NCBI GenBank assembly: GCA_964006375.1
Contig: OZ023268.1
Location: 82,595,835 to 82,659,834, forward strand
Length of the DNA stretch: 64,000 bases
Source: Tillus elongatus
Taxonomy: Eukaryota; Arthropoda; Insecta; Coleoptera; Cleridae
Direction of reading: 5' to 3'
The notes beneath the pieces are model-generated. The model was not told where the DNA came from. It was given only the letters and a program-made list of their open reading frames with translations, and searched no databases. The translations under genes and the position numbers were made by a program. Positions 39,953 to 52,152 of the stretch are shown one piece after another (the stretch's first letter is position 1; each line of letters opens with the position of its first letter).

Positions 39953-41940
39953 TTTAATTATTTATAGTAACTATAAAAAAAACTACACAATTACTCAACA
40001 ACGAACAGACAGTGTTGCAAATACTTGTCAAATTTGATATTTTGGAGAATTATGTTATGAGCAGTGCACACTAGACCAAACGGAAACAATCCAATCATTA
40101 TATCATGTAGTTGCAACCAAATTGATAACTTTTGAATAACTCAGAAATTATCAGCTCTACATGTTAAAAACCCATCTCTATCCGAAAGAGAATCAATTTT
40201 TGCATTGATTCAGATGCTCATATACAGGATGTTCCATTTAAAATCTTCGAGTTACCCTGTATACAAATTATGATTTTTCACACCATCACTAGATAAACAA
40301 ACACTTGTCAGATACTTTCGCTGAATTGCAAGTTTCGCGGATGTGGTGTACGAATGATACCAGTACCTGAAAGAAAATCTACATCTGTTACATTTTTTGA
40401 AGAAACTTGAATAACTTGAAAAGCATTGACTTTTATGGCATTGTACTTCCTATAATTTTTAATCAGAATTTCATTTAAAATAAAAAAATACAATAATATG
40501 CAGATTATTTAATTTAAAAAAACAAAGTTACCTAGTGCCAGTGACATATGGACGACGGTGTAGCTGAAAATAATTTTAGGTTGTGGACCTTAACATTGTA
40601 GAACACTTTTGTCTATAAGTTTTTTACAAAAAGTGTAGATTAAAGAAGCTATTGGACCTTATCAGGGAAATGAATCACGTTGTGTGTATATATGTGTGTG
40701 CATGTATGTATCACACCGATAACTCAAAAAATAATGGGTCGTTTTTCGTTGGCTAGGAAAATCGGACCAGTTTTTCCTGTAAAATTTTGTTTCCTTTCGG
40801 AAAATGTTTATATTTCCGGAAATAAGAAAGTAAGGGGAGGCAAATTTGGTACGATGATTTAAATTACAAAAAGTAAACTATGTACCACTGATGACTAGAT
40901 AAACGCACAAAAGTAAAATTGTGTGTGGGGATAACAAAATTCTATGTATGTTACAGACAAAGACTATCTTTCTTGGCGCAAAAAGGTCAAGAAATTCCAG
41001 AAAAATTACTTTGAAAATTTGATAATTTTTTCTTTTAAAACGTCAAAGTCGCGATTTGAAACGTCAAAACTGGCAACTTTTAGGCAAAGGACCTGGAGAG
41101 AAAATGTTGCAAGAAATATCATGCATGTTTGTAAGAAAAGAAATTCGGGGTGCCAAGTGCGTTATGGTAGCGAATTTTAATTAAATGCTTCAAATTTAAA
41201 TAGCTGCAATTTAAACGGCATCTTATAAGTAAGTCGTTGGCGATACAAAATTTCTTTTTTGAATCGAACACCCGTTATATTATTGCATTTTTACATTTTC
41301 CATCGAATTGTAATGCATGTTTGTTTTCAAGTTATTTCAATTGTTTTACAACTTTTCACATTTTTGGCATATATCAAAAATTGTGATACGGCGTTTTTAC
41401 CAACAAAAATTGGGAGTCTAATGCAAATGACGCATGCAGAGAGGTTTTCCTTTATATTGTTTCATGAAAAAATCGACATGCCATGCACCGGCCGCTCTTA
41501 AATAGTGACTGAATAAAAAAAAATCAAACTGTCTTAACTCAATTGTTTCAAATAGAACAGTCTGTATTTTGTGTTTCAGAAGTGAAGGGTATAATCATAA
41601 ATGTTTAATAAGTTATTTAAAAAAATGTTTTCGGATTATCGTGAAAAAATTGTTTGTACATTTTTATGCAAAAAACTTTTTAAGAGTTTTGTCGAAAAGC
41701 TTATTTGATGAAATATAGTACATTGTTTCTACTATATACTATATAGGTTATACTGGTAACCAAATTTGATGCCTGCTTTCATTAAAAAAATACATATTTG
41801 CCATTAAAAACATTTTTATGAAAATTCACTACCATCACGTACTTGCTGCGTCCAGACTTTTGTATTAAGTTAGAAATTATTCAACCGTTCCGGTCTTTAT
41901 ACCAGTCACATTTTATAAATTCTGACTCCCTGTATTTTAC

Positions 41941-42475
41941 GATAAAAATTCAAGAACAGAAGAATTAATTGTCGTCTGTATTATAACCTAGTTGCGCTAA
42001 TATGTTTGCATGTTAAATACTTAATATATTCGCTCGGTTTTTGTGGCACGAGAATGTAAGTTTGGTATACTGACGAGTGAACTGGACACGCCATAAGATT
42101 AATATCCCATCCTGTGGTTTATCAACCATTACGCTAATTAAATACACAATAAACACAATACACTCTGCACTCTTCGATCGGTTGTTTATTGTTATACTCT
42201 TGACGTTAACACTCGGATCATATTACCGTAGGGGCCTGGTGTTTGTGCAGTTGCCACATAATGGAAAACTATTAATTCTCTTCCTAAATAGGGATATTAT
42301 AGCGAAACCGTTGAACTATATACGACCACTCGCTCTGATAAAAGTTAGATAAAGGAAAAAGACATACATCTGAGAAATGAAAATATGGGTCTGATTAAAA
42401 GCTTATCTTTTTATGGCTTCTCTGCTGGTATTGGCGCTACCAGATAACGCATTTATAAATTGCAAATGAATCTAC
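41941..42475. other. unique sequence right of the duplication
   Basis: No repeat or coding motif recognised. An open frame at 42077-42352 has no recognisable motif and I do not call it a gene. Confidence 0.4.
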
Positions 42476-42497
42476 ACTTATCGCCATGGCGATAAGT
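42476..42497. other. perfect 22-bp palindrome
   Basis: Half-site ACTTATCGCCA followed directly by its complement TGGCGATAAGT, with no spacer. It could be a protein-binding dyad or the centre of a lost inverted repeat. Confidence 0.8.
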
Positions 42498-42554
42498 ATA
42501 AAACATTCCGAGTACTAATTTACCGGGCCTTAGAATGTGAAGTAAAAAAAGGTT

Positions 42555-42730
42555 TACACAGCAAGTGTCATATGGTAGTGAATTTTCATTAAAAAATTCG
42601 AATGCACTAACTGAGCAATTTCAATGTTGGCACCAGTCTTCTGCTCTCTGATTTCCTGGGAGAGTTATAAAGTCAGGACACAGTAGGTGCGTTATGGCAA
42701 CAAATTTTCATATACTGTGGAACAGCCAAA
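42555..42730 (-). mobile_element. two HINE-like 3'-end fragments
   Basis: ACACAGCAAGTGTCATATGG with TAGTGAATTTTCATT, then CAGGACACAGTAGGTGCGTT with AATTTTCATA 110 bases on, both reverse-strand termini in tandem. Confidence 0.6.
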
Positions 42731-42764
42731 TGGAATAAATTCAGTATCTCACTTATTGTGCATA

Positions 42765-43160
42765 TTTATGAAAAATCCTGAAACACGTCAATTTTAGATC
42801 AAAATTTTCACCAAATCACCCCTTATTATCACCTATCCCCTGAAGCGATCTTACCCAAAAGTAATTCGAAGCGTTCCTTTTTTCGGGCGCTAACTGGACC
42901 ACCAAATTTGAAGATGATATCTCGATTCGTTCGAAAGTTATTGCGCCTATTAACAGACAGACGTACATTCCGATATACAAAAAAAAATTCGAGTTTCATA
43001 GATGTTTTGACTTTTTGCGCCGTTTTAGCAAACAAAAATGTCGAAATTTTTGTCAACAATATTACACCCAAAAATACCCAAAAACATATGTAGCGGGCAG
43101 AAAAAGAATTTTAAAATCAAAAAATTTCAAATTATTATCATCTGACCGCGAACGTTGTGT
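42765..43160. repeat. single arm of the large palindromic element
   Basis: Matches 23880-24120 and the inverse of 27260-27520: AATCACCCCTTATTATCACC, GAAGCGATCTTACCCAAAAG, CCAAATTTGAAGATGATATC, TTTTAGCAAACAAAAA. LINE A is inserted at its right edge. Confidence 0.7.
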
Positions 43161-43258
43161 TATTGGTCATGACGTATTTTTTTTCCCTCAGGGCTCGTCC
43201 GCGGCCTTGCTGTCGCGATAGCACTGCAACCATTGGTTGATTGTGCATACCCTTAGTC

Positions 43259-44563
43259 TTACTCCACCCATTCCAAAATCACTGTGCCTTGAACTAGTCT
43301 GCACAGCGATTGGTAGGGTGAAGTTTTACATTGCTCTGTCTCCGGTCTAGACTGACCGTAGATCAGTTGTCCTTTGCCGTCCAGAGCTTTACACTCGCAC
43401 AAGATGTGCTGGGCTGATTCCTTCCCCTCACCGCAGAGTCTGCAAGCGAGGTCCCCTTCGAACCGCCCCATTTTATGCAGGTGTTTCTTGACGGACATGT
43501 GTCCCGTCAAGAGACCTGCTGTGTTTCTGAGCTGCCCTCTGCTAAGATTTAGCAGCTCCACAGCTCTCTTTGAACTGGGTCCGTCAATTATTAACTTCCC
43601 ATGTCTGGGCCCTGGACAGTCCGCCCAGTACACTTTGTGTTGGTTTCTGACCCATGACTTAAAGGCTCCCCTGGCAGTTCTCTTTGACACGCCCAGAGCC
43701 GGTTCTGGTCCCATAAATGGACCTGCTGACCCTCTCTTCACGAGACTGTCAGCTTCTTCATTGACATTGACCCCCGAGTGACCCGGCACCCAGATGAGAG
43801 TCACCTCATTCTGCCCAGCCAGGTCGCTCGTCTCGTCTCGGCACTCACTCACCAGCCAGGAATTTACCCGTGGGCTACTTAGTGCCTTAAGGGCTGCCTG
43901 GCTGTCTGTGGCTATGAGGATCCGCTTGTTGGTGTAGCCCCTCCTCTTGTTCTCCCGCACACAGTGCAGGATGGCGTACATCGCGGCCTGAAACACCGTT
44001 GCATGGGCTCCGAGGGAAATACTATGACTTACCCTCGGTCCTTCCGAGTAAACACCTGCCTCCGTCCCACGCTCCTCGCCGGATACGTCCGTGAACCAGA
44101 CGTGCGCGCCCCGTGGTATGCCCGGCGTCTCCTCCCACCATGCCTCGCGGTCGGGGATTTCCATTGTAAAGTTGTTTTCCCTGCACATTCGCGGGCTCGC
44201 GATGTCTGACCTCATTTCAAGCATGGGCTCCTTCACGATCTCCTGAATTTTGCAGTGGCCCCTGAAGCCTGGGTTGATCTTCAGTCTACCATTGCAGGCT
44301 AGTCTGTATAGTCCTAGCCTGGCCTCCCCCATAATAATTAATTGTAGGGGGGACAGATCCAGCAACACCTCCATGACGGCTGTTGGGGTTGAAGACATGG
44401 CCCCTGTAATGCCTAGGCAAGCCATCCTTTGGATCTTGCCTAGTTTTTGTTTGGCACTGGACTGTGTCACCTTAGGCCACCAGACCAGTGCCGCATATGT
44501 TAACGATGGTCTGACCACCCTTGTGTACAGCCAGTGGGCCATACTAGGGCTTAGTTTTTCCAT
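43259..44563 (-). pseudogene. LINE A RT C-terminus and RNase H domain
   Basis: 434 codons. The RT tail (MAHWLYTRVVRPSLTYAALV, WWPKV) is followed by an RNase H fold: WFTDVSGEERGTEAGVYSEG (first Asp), ATVFQAAMYAILHCV, ILIATDSQAALKAL (Asp) and VTLIWVPGHSGVNVNEEADS (last Asp). The second catalytic residue, Glu in the usual QAEMYAI, is Ala here. After it come a WADCPGPRHGK segment and a C-terminal CCHC-like CRLCGEGKESAQHILCEC. RNase H would remove RNA from the cDNA hybrid. Long and open, but catalytically compromised. Confidence 0.88.
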
Positions 44564-44774
44564 ATAGCCGCCCAGTGACGGCTAAGGTCATGACTGCCTT
44601 ACGCAGTATTTTTCCAATGTGACCATTCCAGGTTAGCTTAGAGTCCAATACGACCCCAAGATATTTTACCTCTCTGGCCATTGGAACGCTCCTACCGTAT
44701 AGAGTGAGAGTTCTGTGGCTGTCGCACTTCCTCCTCCTCGTAAACGGCACGACGGTTGCTTTCTCAGGGCTCAC
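44544..44774 (-). pseudogene. LINE A RT thumb segment
   Basis: SPEKATVVPFTRRRKCDSHR, SVPMAREVKYLGVVLDSKLT and WNGHIGKILRKAVMTLAVTG form the block after YADD (KYLGVxLD is characteristic). It shifts frame at about 44560 into the downstream RNase H frame; a G(L)RPSMAHWLY join is damaged compared with 61400-61440. Confidence 0.8.
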
Positions 44775-44898
44775 CTCGAGCCCTTAATCAACCGTCCACC
44801 CTTCCACCACTTTCAGTGCAGTCTGCATGCGCTCCCACACTGCCTGTGCGACCTTTCCTCGGACAATGATGACAATGTCATCCGCATAGCCCTGTACC

Positions 44899-45419
44899 TC
44901 ATACCCCCCCTCCCGAGAGCCTCCCCAGCAGGCCGTCCACGACTAGGCACCAGAGCAAGGGAGACAGAACTCTCCCCTGCGGACACCCCGCCGCGACCCT
45001 CGCCAGCAGAGTCCCTCCCGCGAGTGAGGTGAACACCGCCCTGTCCCTGAGCATGGAACCGATCCACCTGCAGCAGGTCTCCTCTATTCCACGCTCCCGG
45101 ACAGCTGCCAGAACCGATCCGAACGAGGTGTTGCTAAAGGCCCCCTCTATGTCTAGGAAGGCCCCCAGCGCCACCTCCCTGTTCTCCAGCGTATTCTCCA
45201 GTTTCAGCACCAGTTGGTGCAGTGCTGTTTCTGTTGAGAATCCTGCTCTGTATGCAAATTTTCCGCAGTGTAGGGGATATGCTTCCAGTACACCGCCCCT
45301 AATGTGCCGGTCGAGCAGTTTTTCCGCTGTTTTTAGCAAGAAGGACATGAGACTTATTGGCCTCAGGGACTTTGCCTGGTCTGTTGGACGCCCAGGTTTA
45401 GGAATTACGTACTTGGAGA
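44899..45419 (-). pseudogene. LINE A reverse transcriptase, fingers and palm
   Basis: YVIPKPGRPTDQAKSLRPIS, LMSFLLKTAEKLLDRHIRGG, FAYRAGFSTETALHQLVLKL, VALGAFLDIEGAFSNTSFGS (first catalytic Asp) and GCPQGRVLSPLLWCLVVDGL. The YADD block follows in another frame (QGYADDIVIIVRG on the reverse strand near 44890), so a shift just after GLLGRLSGG disables it. The end at 45419 is the truncation point, not a start. Confidence 0.85.
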
Positions 45420-45683
45420 GTGAATAAATGACGTGTTTACATTTGCCTTATGGTATAAGTACGGGCGCTTGTTTCTCAACATCGTTGTGGATTTTATTCG
45501 TTTATTATTGTGTTTCTTCTTGTTGAATTGTGTAAAGTGTCTTTCATTATTACCAGAAAAGTCTTTCTTGTTTTTCTTTTTGAAGCTGCTGCTCTTTCGG
45601 CTGGAGGTGTTTCATTTCGCCGTTTGAAATAAAAAATGTGAGGTGCAACATGTTTTGTCAATCTCAGTTTCACATTCCCCATG

Positions 45684-45686
<3 letters not shown>

Positions 45687-45750
<64 letters not shown>
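45687..45750. repeat. (TA)n array
   Basis: About 32 TA units. No clear HINE blocks flank it on either side. Confidence 0.95.
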
Positions 45751-45753
<3 letters not shown>

Positions 45754-45805
45754 ATTGAGACATGCAAAATTTAGATTTAGTGTGGTGGTGCTCGCAATCT
45801 TCTTT

Positions 45806-46235
<430 letters not shown>

Positions 46236-46379
46236 GGAGGCCAAATGAGGACACAGAGCGAAAAATTTTTGTATAGTAAACACAATTGATGTAATTTTAT
46301 AGACAAAAGAAAACCATTTCGAGTTAAGGGATCGAAAAATATTAAAACGGTAAAATAAGCTTTCGTACTCCAAAAAAAG

Positions 46380-46650
46380 TCTAGACGCAGCAAATGCGTT
46401 ATGGTAGAGAATTTTCATAAAAATGTTTTTAATGGCAAATATATCTCTTTTTTACAAGAAGGACATCTGGTTGACAGTATAACCCATATAGCACAAACAA
46501 TGTACCATATTTCATTAAAATAGCTTTGTTGTTTCAAAAAGTAGAAACATTTTCCGAAAATAAACTTTAAAAGCTCTAGAAAAACTGGTCCGATTTTCCT
46601 GGCCAACGAACCTCTTTAAGCTATTTACACACCTGACAAGATATAATTAT
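46380..46650 (-). mobile_element. HINE-like 3' half
   Basis: GTCTAGACGCAGCAAATGCG, TAGAGAATTTTCATAAAAAT, then reverse-strand block B (GGTCCGATTTTCCTGGCCAA, CGAACC). Confidence 0.75.
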
Positions 46651-46889
46651 TTACAAACAGCTTTAGGACCAAAATTGAAAAAAAAAATATGATAATTTCT
46701 TTTACATAAATTGCCCTCAGTAATGTTACACTAAATTATATTTTTCACAAAAATTAGACAACTTTTTTACAATAACTTACTAAACATTTATTGTTCATTA
46801 CCAACATATCACAAAAATCTTACAAAAAATGATTTCTACCGAAACACTAAAAACATTTCTGTGAAAACAACTCAAATTCAACCACTAGT

Positions 46890-47100
46890 TGAGGGTGGCT
46901 GTATATGGCTGCTCGATTTTTTCGACGAGTAATACAAAGAAAAACTCTCTGAATGCGTCATTTCCATGGGGATCCGCTATGTATTGATAAAAACGCCATA
47001 TCACAATTTTTAATATGTGTTTAAAATATGTGCCAAAAACGTGAAAAGTTGCAAAACAATTGAAATAAATTTCAATATTTACTTGATTGATCCTAAAATT
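46890..47100 (-). repeat. segment shared, inverted, with 31490-31680
   Basis: AAACGCCATATCACAATTTT, GTGAAAAGTTGCAAAACAAT and TGAAATAAATTTC are the inverse of 31500-31575. No coding; probably an old transposon interior. Confidence 0.5.
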
Positions 47101-47109
47101 GGAGCCTCA

Positions 47110-47825
47110 ATTTACTGAAAATCTGCCATTTCAGTTGGCGGTCCCTGTAGTAGACTAAACACAAATCACAACTAGAGACAGTCATGACATTTTAAACATG
47201 GTTACCATTTTATTTCAAACTTATATCAGGCTTATTGGCAATTCCTTTATTATTAAAGCCAAATCACAAAAGGTAAACAAAAAGACCAGTCATCAGAAAA
47301 AAAAACGCAGTTGTATGTTAAAAAGTGCCAAACAAGGATAACCTTAAAAATAAAATAAAAAAAACGCTCTAATTACTTAAAGCTCTTAAAATGTTTTACA
47401 CTCAACGGTTTAATGCGTTATTGTGGTGTTTTTCTTTGTAAGTATATAATAGCTCGGTAACATTATATTGCTTTGTGGCGCATGTGTCTAATGCACTTCC
47501 ACATTCTAAACATTTTCAATGCCCCAACTATATAGCTAAAAATAGGACGTTTGAGTTAAGAAGTTGGCCTGTCAGAAATAGCTTATCTAATTATTGTTGT
47601 CATCTATGAATAGTTTCCGTCTTTTGACGGTGTACACACGTTTTTTATACACATCGTTAATATCCGCTTGTAATAAAAAATAGTCACTTTCTTATACGCA
47701 TGATAATTATCTTATAATACAAGTCGTTTTGGGTCATAAAACTTTCATTTCAAACATCTTTTAATATACAGAGTGTTAGTGGTATGATTGCATATATTTT
47801 AACTAGAGATATTATACATAGCCAA
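47110..47825. other. no recognisable feature
   Basis: AT-rich and non-coding by eye; no copy of the window's repeats noticed. Confidence 0.4.
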
Positions 47826-47830
47826 TGCAA

Positions 47831-48125
47831 AAAAAGCCTGGACGCAGGAAGTGCGTTTTGGTAGTGAATTTTCATAGAAATGATCTGGCACAAAATATTT
47901 TATTATAACTTTTTTTTTCTTGTAAGATATACATCTAAATTTTGATGTATGGTTTAGTTTTTATATCGTAAACCTACCTACCAAATTTGGTTATCATAGC
48001 TTTTTTATGTTTTGAGATAAAACTTTTTTCGAATGAAAAGTTAAAATTTTTCCGAAAAACCGCGTCCGATTTTCCTGATTAACGAACTTATCCAATCCAT
48101 TTACAAAAGGAAGGTACGTGCACAC
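47831..48125 (-). mobile_element. HINE-like 3' half
   Basis: GCCTGGACGCAGGAAGTGCG, TAGTGAATTTTCATAGAAAT, GATCTGGCACAAAATATTTT, then block B (GATTTTCCTGATTAACGAAC, ACAAAAGGAAGGTACGTG). Same subtype as 62000-62290. The mariner fragment joins it at about 48125. Confidence 0.8.
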
Positions 48126-48610
48126 CCGGAAAAATCCATTGTTTGGTCGCTTGATTTCTGGCGTATAATAATGTATCCAGGTTTGATCAACGATGACGAT
48201 TCGACGCAGAAACTCATGCGAATTTCGCTTAAAGAGGGCCAAACACTGCTTCGACATCGACAGCCGTATATGCTTTTCGTCCATCGTGAGCAGTCGCGGC
48301 ACCTGTCGGGACGACATGTTTCTCATATTGATTGCCGTTCCATACGATACGCCTACGGCCTCAGCCACTTCACGCACTTTAGTTCGGCGATCAGCGACAA
48401 TCATGTCGTGGACCTTTTCAACGATTTCCTCGGCAACCACGCCTGCCGGGCGGTCAGGCCGCTCTTCATCAAAAACATATTGTTGACCACGTTTAAATTC
48501 GTTTAATCAATATCTCACGGTTGGCATATATAGTGAAAGGTCCCATAGACAGCATCCAACTTCGAGTTTATTTCTTCGCATGTTTTTCCACCCAAAAATA
48601 AAAAGCGAAT
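48126..48610 (-). pseudogene. mariner transposase fragment
   Basis: Reverse strand. FLGGKTCEEINSKLDAVYG (HTH), EFKRGQQYVFDEERPDRPAG after a shift, EIVEKVHDMIVADRRTKVRE, VAEAVGVSYGTAINM, SSRQVPRLLTMDEKHIRLSM, QCLALFKRNSHEFLRRIVIV and DQTWIHYYTPEIK. The first catalytic Asp is present within DQTWIHYYTPE (usually DETW). The remaining catalytic part is missing: the sequence breaks off into HINE block B at 48125. It is distinct from the mariner at 1-440. Confidence 0.9.
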
Positions 48611-50333
48611 TACGGATCGACAGTGCACTTTTTCCATTTTATCGAGAAACACGAAACACGTGTGATTCAATTGGCTAGCAAATGAAAACTAACCAACGAA
48701 TCAGTCTGAAATTTAGTACGGTGTCGTTTGACATGTGGCAGTACACGATGGTAGTGCCACCTGTCATCGTAAATTTGACACTACTTCTGTTCGTACACTT
48801 TTGTACAACGTAATAGCTCCCAACGTATATTCTAACATTTTAGATCACTTTCTTCCATATACAACAGGTAAACAAATTATTACTCATTTAACCTTAATAT
48901 AATATTTGATTTCAAGAAAATGTCTTCCAATTGGGATAAAGACAGAAAAAGAGTTACAAAATGAAATGCAAAAAATAATGAACGGTGAAAACAGCGAAGC
49001 TGCACCTTTCGAAGATAGCGGCAGTGAGTGGTAAGAAGATAACCTAGAGGTAGAAGATTTTTAGACAGCGTTATCGATTCTGACGAAAATGATACGGACA
49101 TGTCCAATGTACTTGTTGGTGACCCAACTGAATCTCTACATGAAGATGTTATCAACAAGTTGAAGACCAGGACTCTGATGCTGAAGTCCCATCGTCCACT
49201 CTTGTTGGGGAAACTACAAGGCACGAGTCAATCGTAATGCCAAAGAAGCTCAGGCTAAGAGGAAAAACGGGCATAGATAATCGGCAGAACAGCCTGCAAA
49301 AAACAAGAAAAACAGCTGCCAGAAATATTGTTCATTTTATTTCTGGTAGCAAGGGAAATGCAAAGGAATGCTTCACAAATGAGGAGCACTTTCTTCATTT
49401 TTTGTCCGATGATATTATAAATATTACACTTCTGCGAACAAATAGAGAAATCTTTCGGCAATCGCAAAATTATAAAGAAACTTCAGCAGCTATTTCAAAT
49501 GTCAAAAAGTGGGTGGAAGCATTTTTTACAGTTTTGCTTCTCGCTGCAAAGAAAGATAATGACTTGAATATAAGCAAAATGTTTGACGTTACTATTTCTG
49601 GCACATTCTACAGAGCTTGCATGATTTCTGAACGTTTTGCATTCCTCGCCATCTGCTTTCGATTCGATGACAAACAAGCTAGACAAGAAACGGCAAAGGA
49701 TGATGGATTTGCGCGAGATATGGGTCGTGTTTATCTAAATCTGTAAAACATCATATACGCCGTGGTCATATGTTACAATTGACGAACAGCTTTTAGGGGT
49801 AGATGCCCATTCAGGATGTTTATATCTAATAAGCCTGCAAAATACGGACTTAAAATAGTGGTGGTGTGCGACACATCATCCAAATATATGATTGATGTGA
49901 TGGCGTACTTGCAAAAAAGTACTAAAACAAACTGTCTACTGACGATAAGAATTCATGGAAGGAACCGCAATGTTACGATGGATAACTGGTTCACTTCAGT
50001 TAGCCTTGCAAGTGAATTATTGGAAAATGCCTACAAGTTAACGCCTTAAGGAACTTTTCGTGAGAATAAAAAGTACATTCCTGCACACCTTCTCGAAACT
50101 AACGAAAAACGACCCGCTACTTCCATGTTGCTTTGATAAAAAAAAACATTGTTATCCTATGCTCCAAAAAAGGTAAAAGTTGTTTTCGTTCTCTCAGCGC
50201 TTCATAAAGGGACAGAGGTCTGTACACAGACCGGTAAACCAGACATCGTTTTGAAATATAATCAAACTAAGGCTGGCGTCGATAAATTCGACCAACTTTG
50301 TAGCACTAGAAAAACGTGAAGATGGCCCTTATG

Positions 50334-51001
50334 CGGGGGGGGCTCCTCCCGTGCGCGCGCACTGCCGCCTGCCGTGGAAAAATTAATATTTTTGCTATGC
50401 TATATTTTCATAAATTTTTATATACTTTTTTTACCTCCTGCATTCAACAAACAAAATTAGTATATTGAGGATCGAGGATCGCAGAGTCGGCAGCCATTAA
50501 TACAGAATCAGAAGAAGTATAGTGTGTTAATGGTTGCAGACGTTATATACATCCATATACACGAGTCGCGCGGCGGTGTGTATTTTTCGGCGCTCTAAGA
50601 AAATGTGATACTTCGTTGCGAAATGGTCGACTATCTTCGTCAAAAACGACCAATCTGGTTGTGCGCTTTAAAATTCCACACTTGCAGTTTGCAGTGCACT
50701 TTTCGCAGAGCGGGTGTAGTAATTTTCCTGTAGTGCTTCGCGTCGGATTGATTTTAATTAGATCATTTCATTGTTGTTTACATGTTCTAACAAGACAATT
50801 ATGATTATTGAGTGCTACTACCTCGGGTTGCTTAGTAAGTGGACAAAATAATTGTGATACTGTAATTAATTCAGTGGATAATATTTTAAAGGTTAACTTT
50901 TTAAGGGACTTTTTATCTACAATAACAATAACTAATTAGAGGAAAGCTTGGTAAGTAGGACCGCTAGAACCCATATCCGGGGTCAGTTTCAATTTTTATA
51001 T

Positions 51002-51079
<78 letters not shown>

Positions 51080-51574
51080 AACCGATAACTCAGAAAATAA
51101 GCAACTGATTTCGATGAAACTCGGCAAGTGCCTTTCTTTTATTAATGGCTTGGATGATTTCATTAGTCAGGAAAATCGGTAAAGGTTTTCCGGGAAAATT
51201 TTGAGTTTTGTTAAAAATCTTTTTCTCCAAAAATTGCAAAGCTATTTTAATGAAATTTGGTGGATATGTTGCCTTGTAAAAGATCTTACTACACACTAAA
51301 ATTCAACTTTCTACATTTTTAGAAAATTGAGTTATTCAAATTTTTAGTTTTCTTTTGAAAAAAAAATCTCCGAAAATTACAAAGTTATTTTGATGAAATT
51401 TGGTGGATATATTGCTATGGGAAAGACCTTACTATACACCAAAATTCAATTTTTGTAGAAACTTGAGTTATTCAAATTTGAAGCATTTAATAAAACTTCA
51501 CTACCATAACGCACTTGCTGCGTCCCGAACTTTTTTTGCGCACCCCCAATGCATTAAGGCACGAGCCGCTACTG
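50334..51574. mobile_element. hAT-like non-autonomous insertion in piggyBac
   Basis: Flanked by the 8-base direct repeat CCCTTATG (50326-50333 and 51575-51582); removing the insert rejoins the piggyBac frame (RRWPL...FYGIINVAG type context). The right end read inward is CAGTAGCGGCTCGTGCC, like many hAT ends (CAGNG, GGCTCGTG); the left end CGGGGGGGGCTCCTCCCGTG is a weaker match. 8-bp duplications are the hAT norm. The interior has no transposase; it contains a HINE (50945-51537). A perfect GTGCGCGCGCAC palindrome lies at 50351-50362. Confidence 0.65.
50945..51537 (+). mobile_element. HINE-like element inside the hAT-like insert
   Basis: Block A remnant (CTAGAACCCATATCCGGGGT, CAGTTTCAATTTTTATATG), (TA)n 51004-51078, block B (ATCCAACCGATAACTCAGAA, TTAATGGCTTGGATGATTTC), a partial internal repeat (ATGAAATTTGGTGGATAT twice), and an intact 3' end (TTCACTACCATAACGCACTT, GCTGCGTCCCGAACTTTTTT). 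The 5' tip is missing. Confidence 0.85.
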
Positions 51575-51704
51575 CCCTTATGCATATTTTATGGTATTAT
51601 CAATGTAGCTGGCATTTATTCATATTATGCTGTATGCTGCCATAATAAATTAAAGGCGAATGTTAAACCACTTTTCCGTTGTGACTACATGATTGCTTTG
51701 GACA

Positions 51705-51822
51705 TTTAATTGCCAGACCATGGACGGAGAAAAGACCCTGAATGCCAAACTTACGCAAAGATCTTTAATTGCCAGACCATGGACGGAGAAAAGACCCAGA
51801 ATACCAAACTTACGCAAAGATC
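51705..51822 (+). repeat. 59-bp tandem duplication in piggyBac C-terminus
   Basis: The unit starting TTTAATTGCCAGACCATGGA at 51705 repeats at 51764 with few changes. 59 is not a multiple of three, so it shifts the frame before the zinc-binding tail. Confidence 0.9.
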
Positions 51823-52152
51823 TTCGCCAGACTATCAGGTGTATTCTAAAAATGATCAAGGAACCTGAACCTTACCCCGAGAAGAAACATAAGACCTGCT
51901 ATTATTGTCAGAGTCGATTAAGGCCTATGACAACTACATACTGTGTCAAGTGCGGACATACAATATGCGGTGAACCCGCGGTAGTTATTGTACTGGGTGT
52001 ACAATATAATTGTATTATTTTTTCAAGGATATCACTACTTTAGGATATTTATGTAATCTTGTTTAAATAAATATTTGAGATATCAATTTCATTGATTTTT
52101 AAGAAACTCGTAAAATTTACGACACATTAATATTTGCGTGTGTCAAAAATAT

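Larger units (their letters stand above)
32115..41940. repeat. tandem duplication, copy 2 (about 9.83 kb)
   Basis: Second copy of 22270-32114 in the same orientation, holding the same elements shifted by about 9,822-9,845 bases: HINE 32137-32945, mirror element 33168-33495, palindromic element 33521-37524, LINE C, HINE block A 37524-37616, DD41D transposon 37709-40683, and a composite HINE-end element 41141-41865. It ends at 41940, where the sequence becomes unique. Confidence 0.95.
43176..45427 (-). mobile_element. LINE A, 5'-truncated copy with RT and RNase H
   Basis: Reverse strand, from the T run and CCCTCAGGGCTCGTCC (3' end) up to about 45427, where the coding enters at the RT fingers. 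A 7-base direct repeat ATGACGT flanks it (43169-43175 and 45428-45434); this is shorter than the 12 bp seen for other copies. It is the longest LINE A copy in the window. RT plus RNase H after the RT is typical of the I/LOA group of LINEs. Confidence 0.85.
48920..51990 (+). pseudogene. piggyBac-type transposase, interrupted by a hAT-like insert
   Basis: Plus strand, two parts: 48920-50333 and 51575-51990. Acidic N-terminus (EDNLEVEDF, DSDENDTDMSNVLVGDPTES), then IVMPKKLRLRGKTGIDNRQN, SNVKKWVEAFFTVLLLAAKK and ERFAFLAICFRFDDKQARQE. After a frameshift come SYVTIDEQLLG (first Asp), MFISNKPAKYGLKIVVVCDT, NVTMDNWFTSVSLASELLEN (second Asp), KPDIVLKYNQTKAGVDKFDQ (third Asp) and CSTRKT. Past the insert: HNKLKANVKPL, LRKDLRQTIRCILKM and the zinc-binding tail CYYCQSRLRPMTTTYCVKCG. 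Several shifts and a 59-bp tandem duplication (51705-51822) break it. In live form it moves elements at TTAA. Confidence 0.9.

Noticed and set aside
42077..42352. 91-codon plus-strand frame
   Set aside because: No motif, no splice or poly(A) context, hydrophobic composition as expected by chance in AT-rich DNA.
43374..45427. Plus-strand frames of 100-135 codons across LINE A
   Set aside because: Antisense of RT and RNase H, whose motifs are on the minus strand. Same for 60259-61366 and 25615-25914.
48193..48506. Plus-strand frames of about 100 codons
   Set aside because: Antisense of the mariner fragment.
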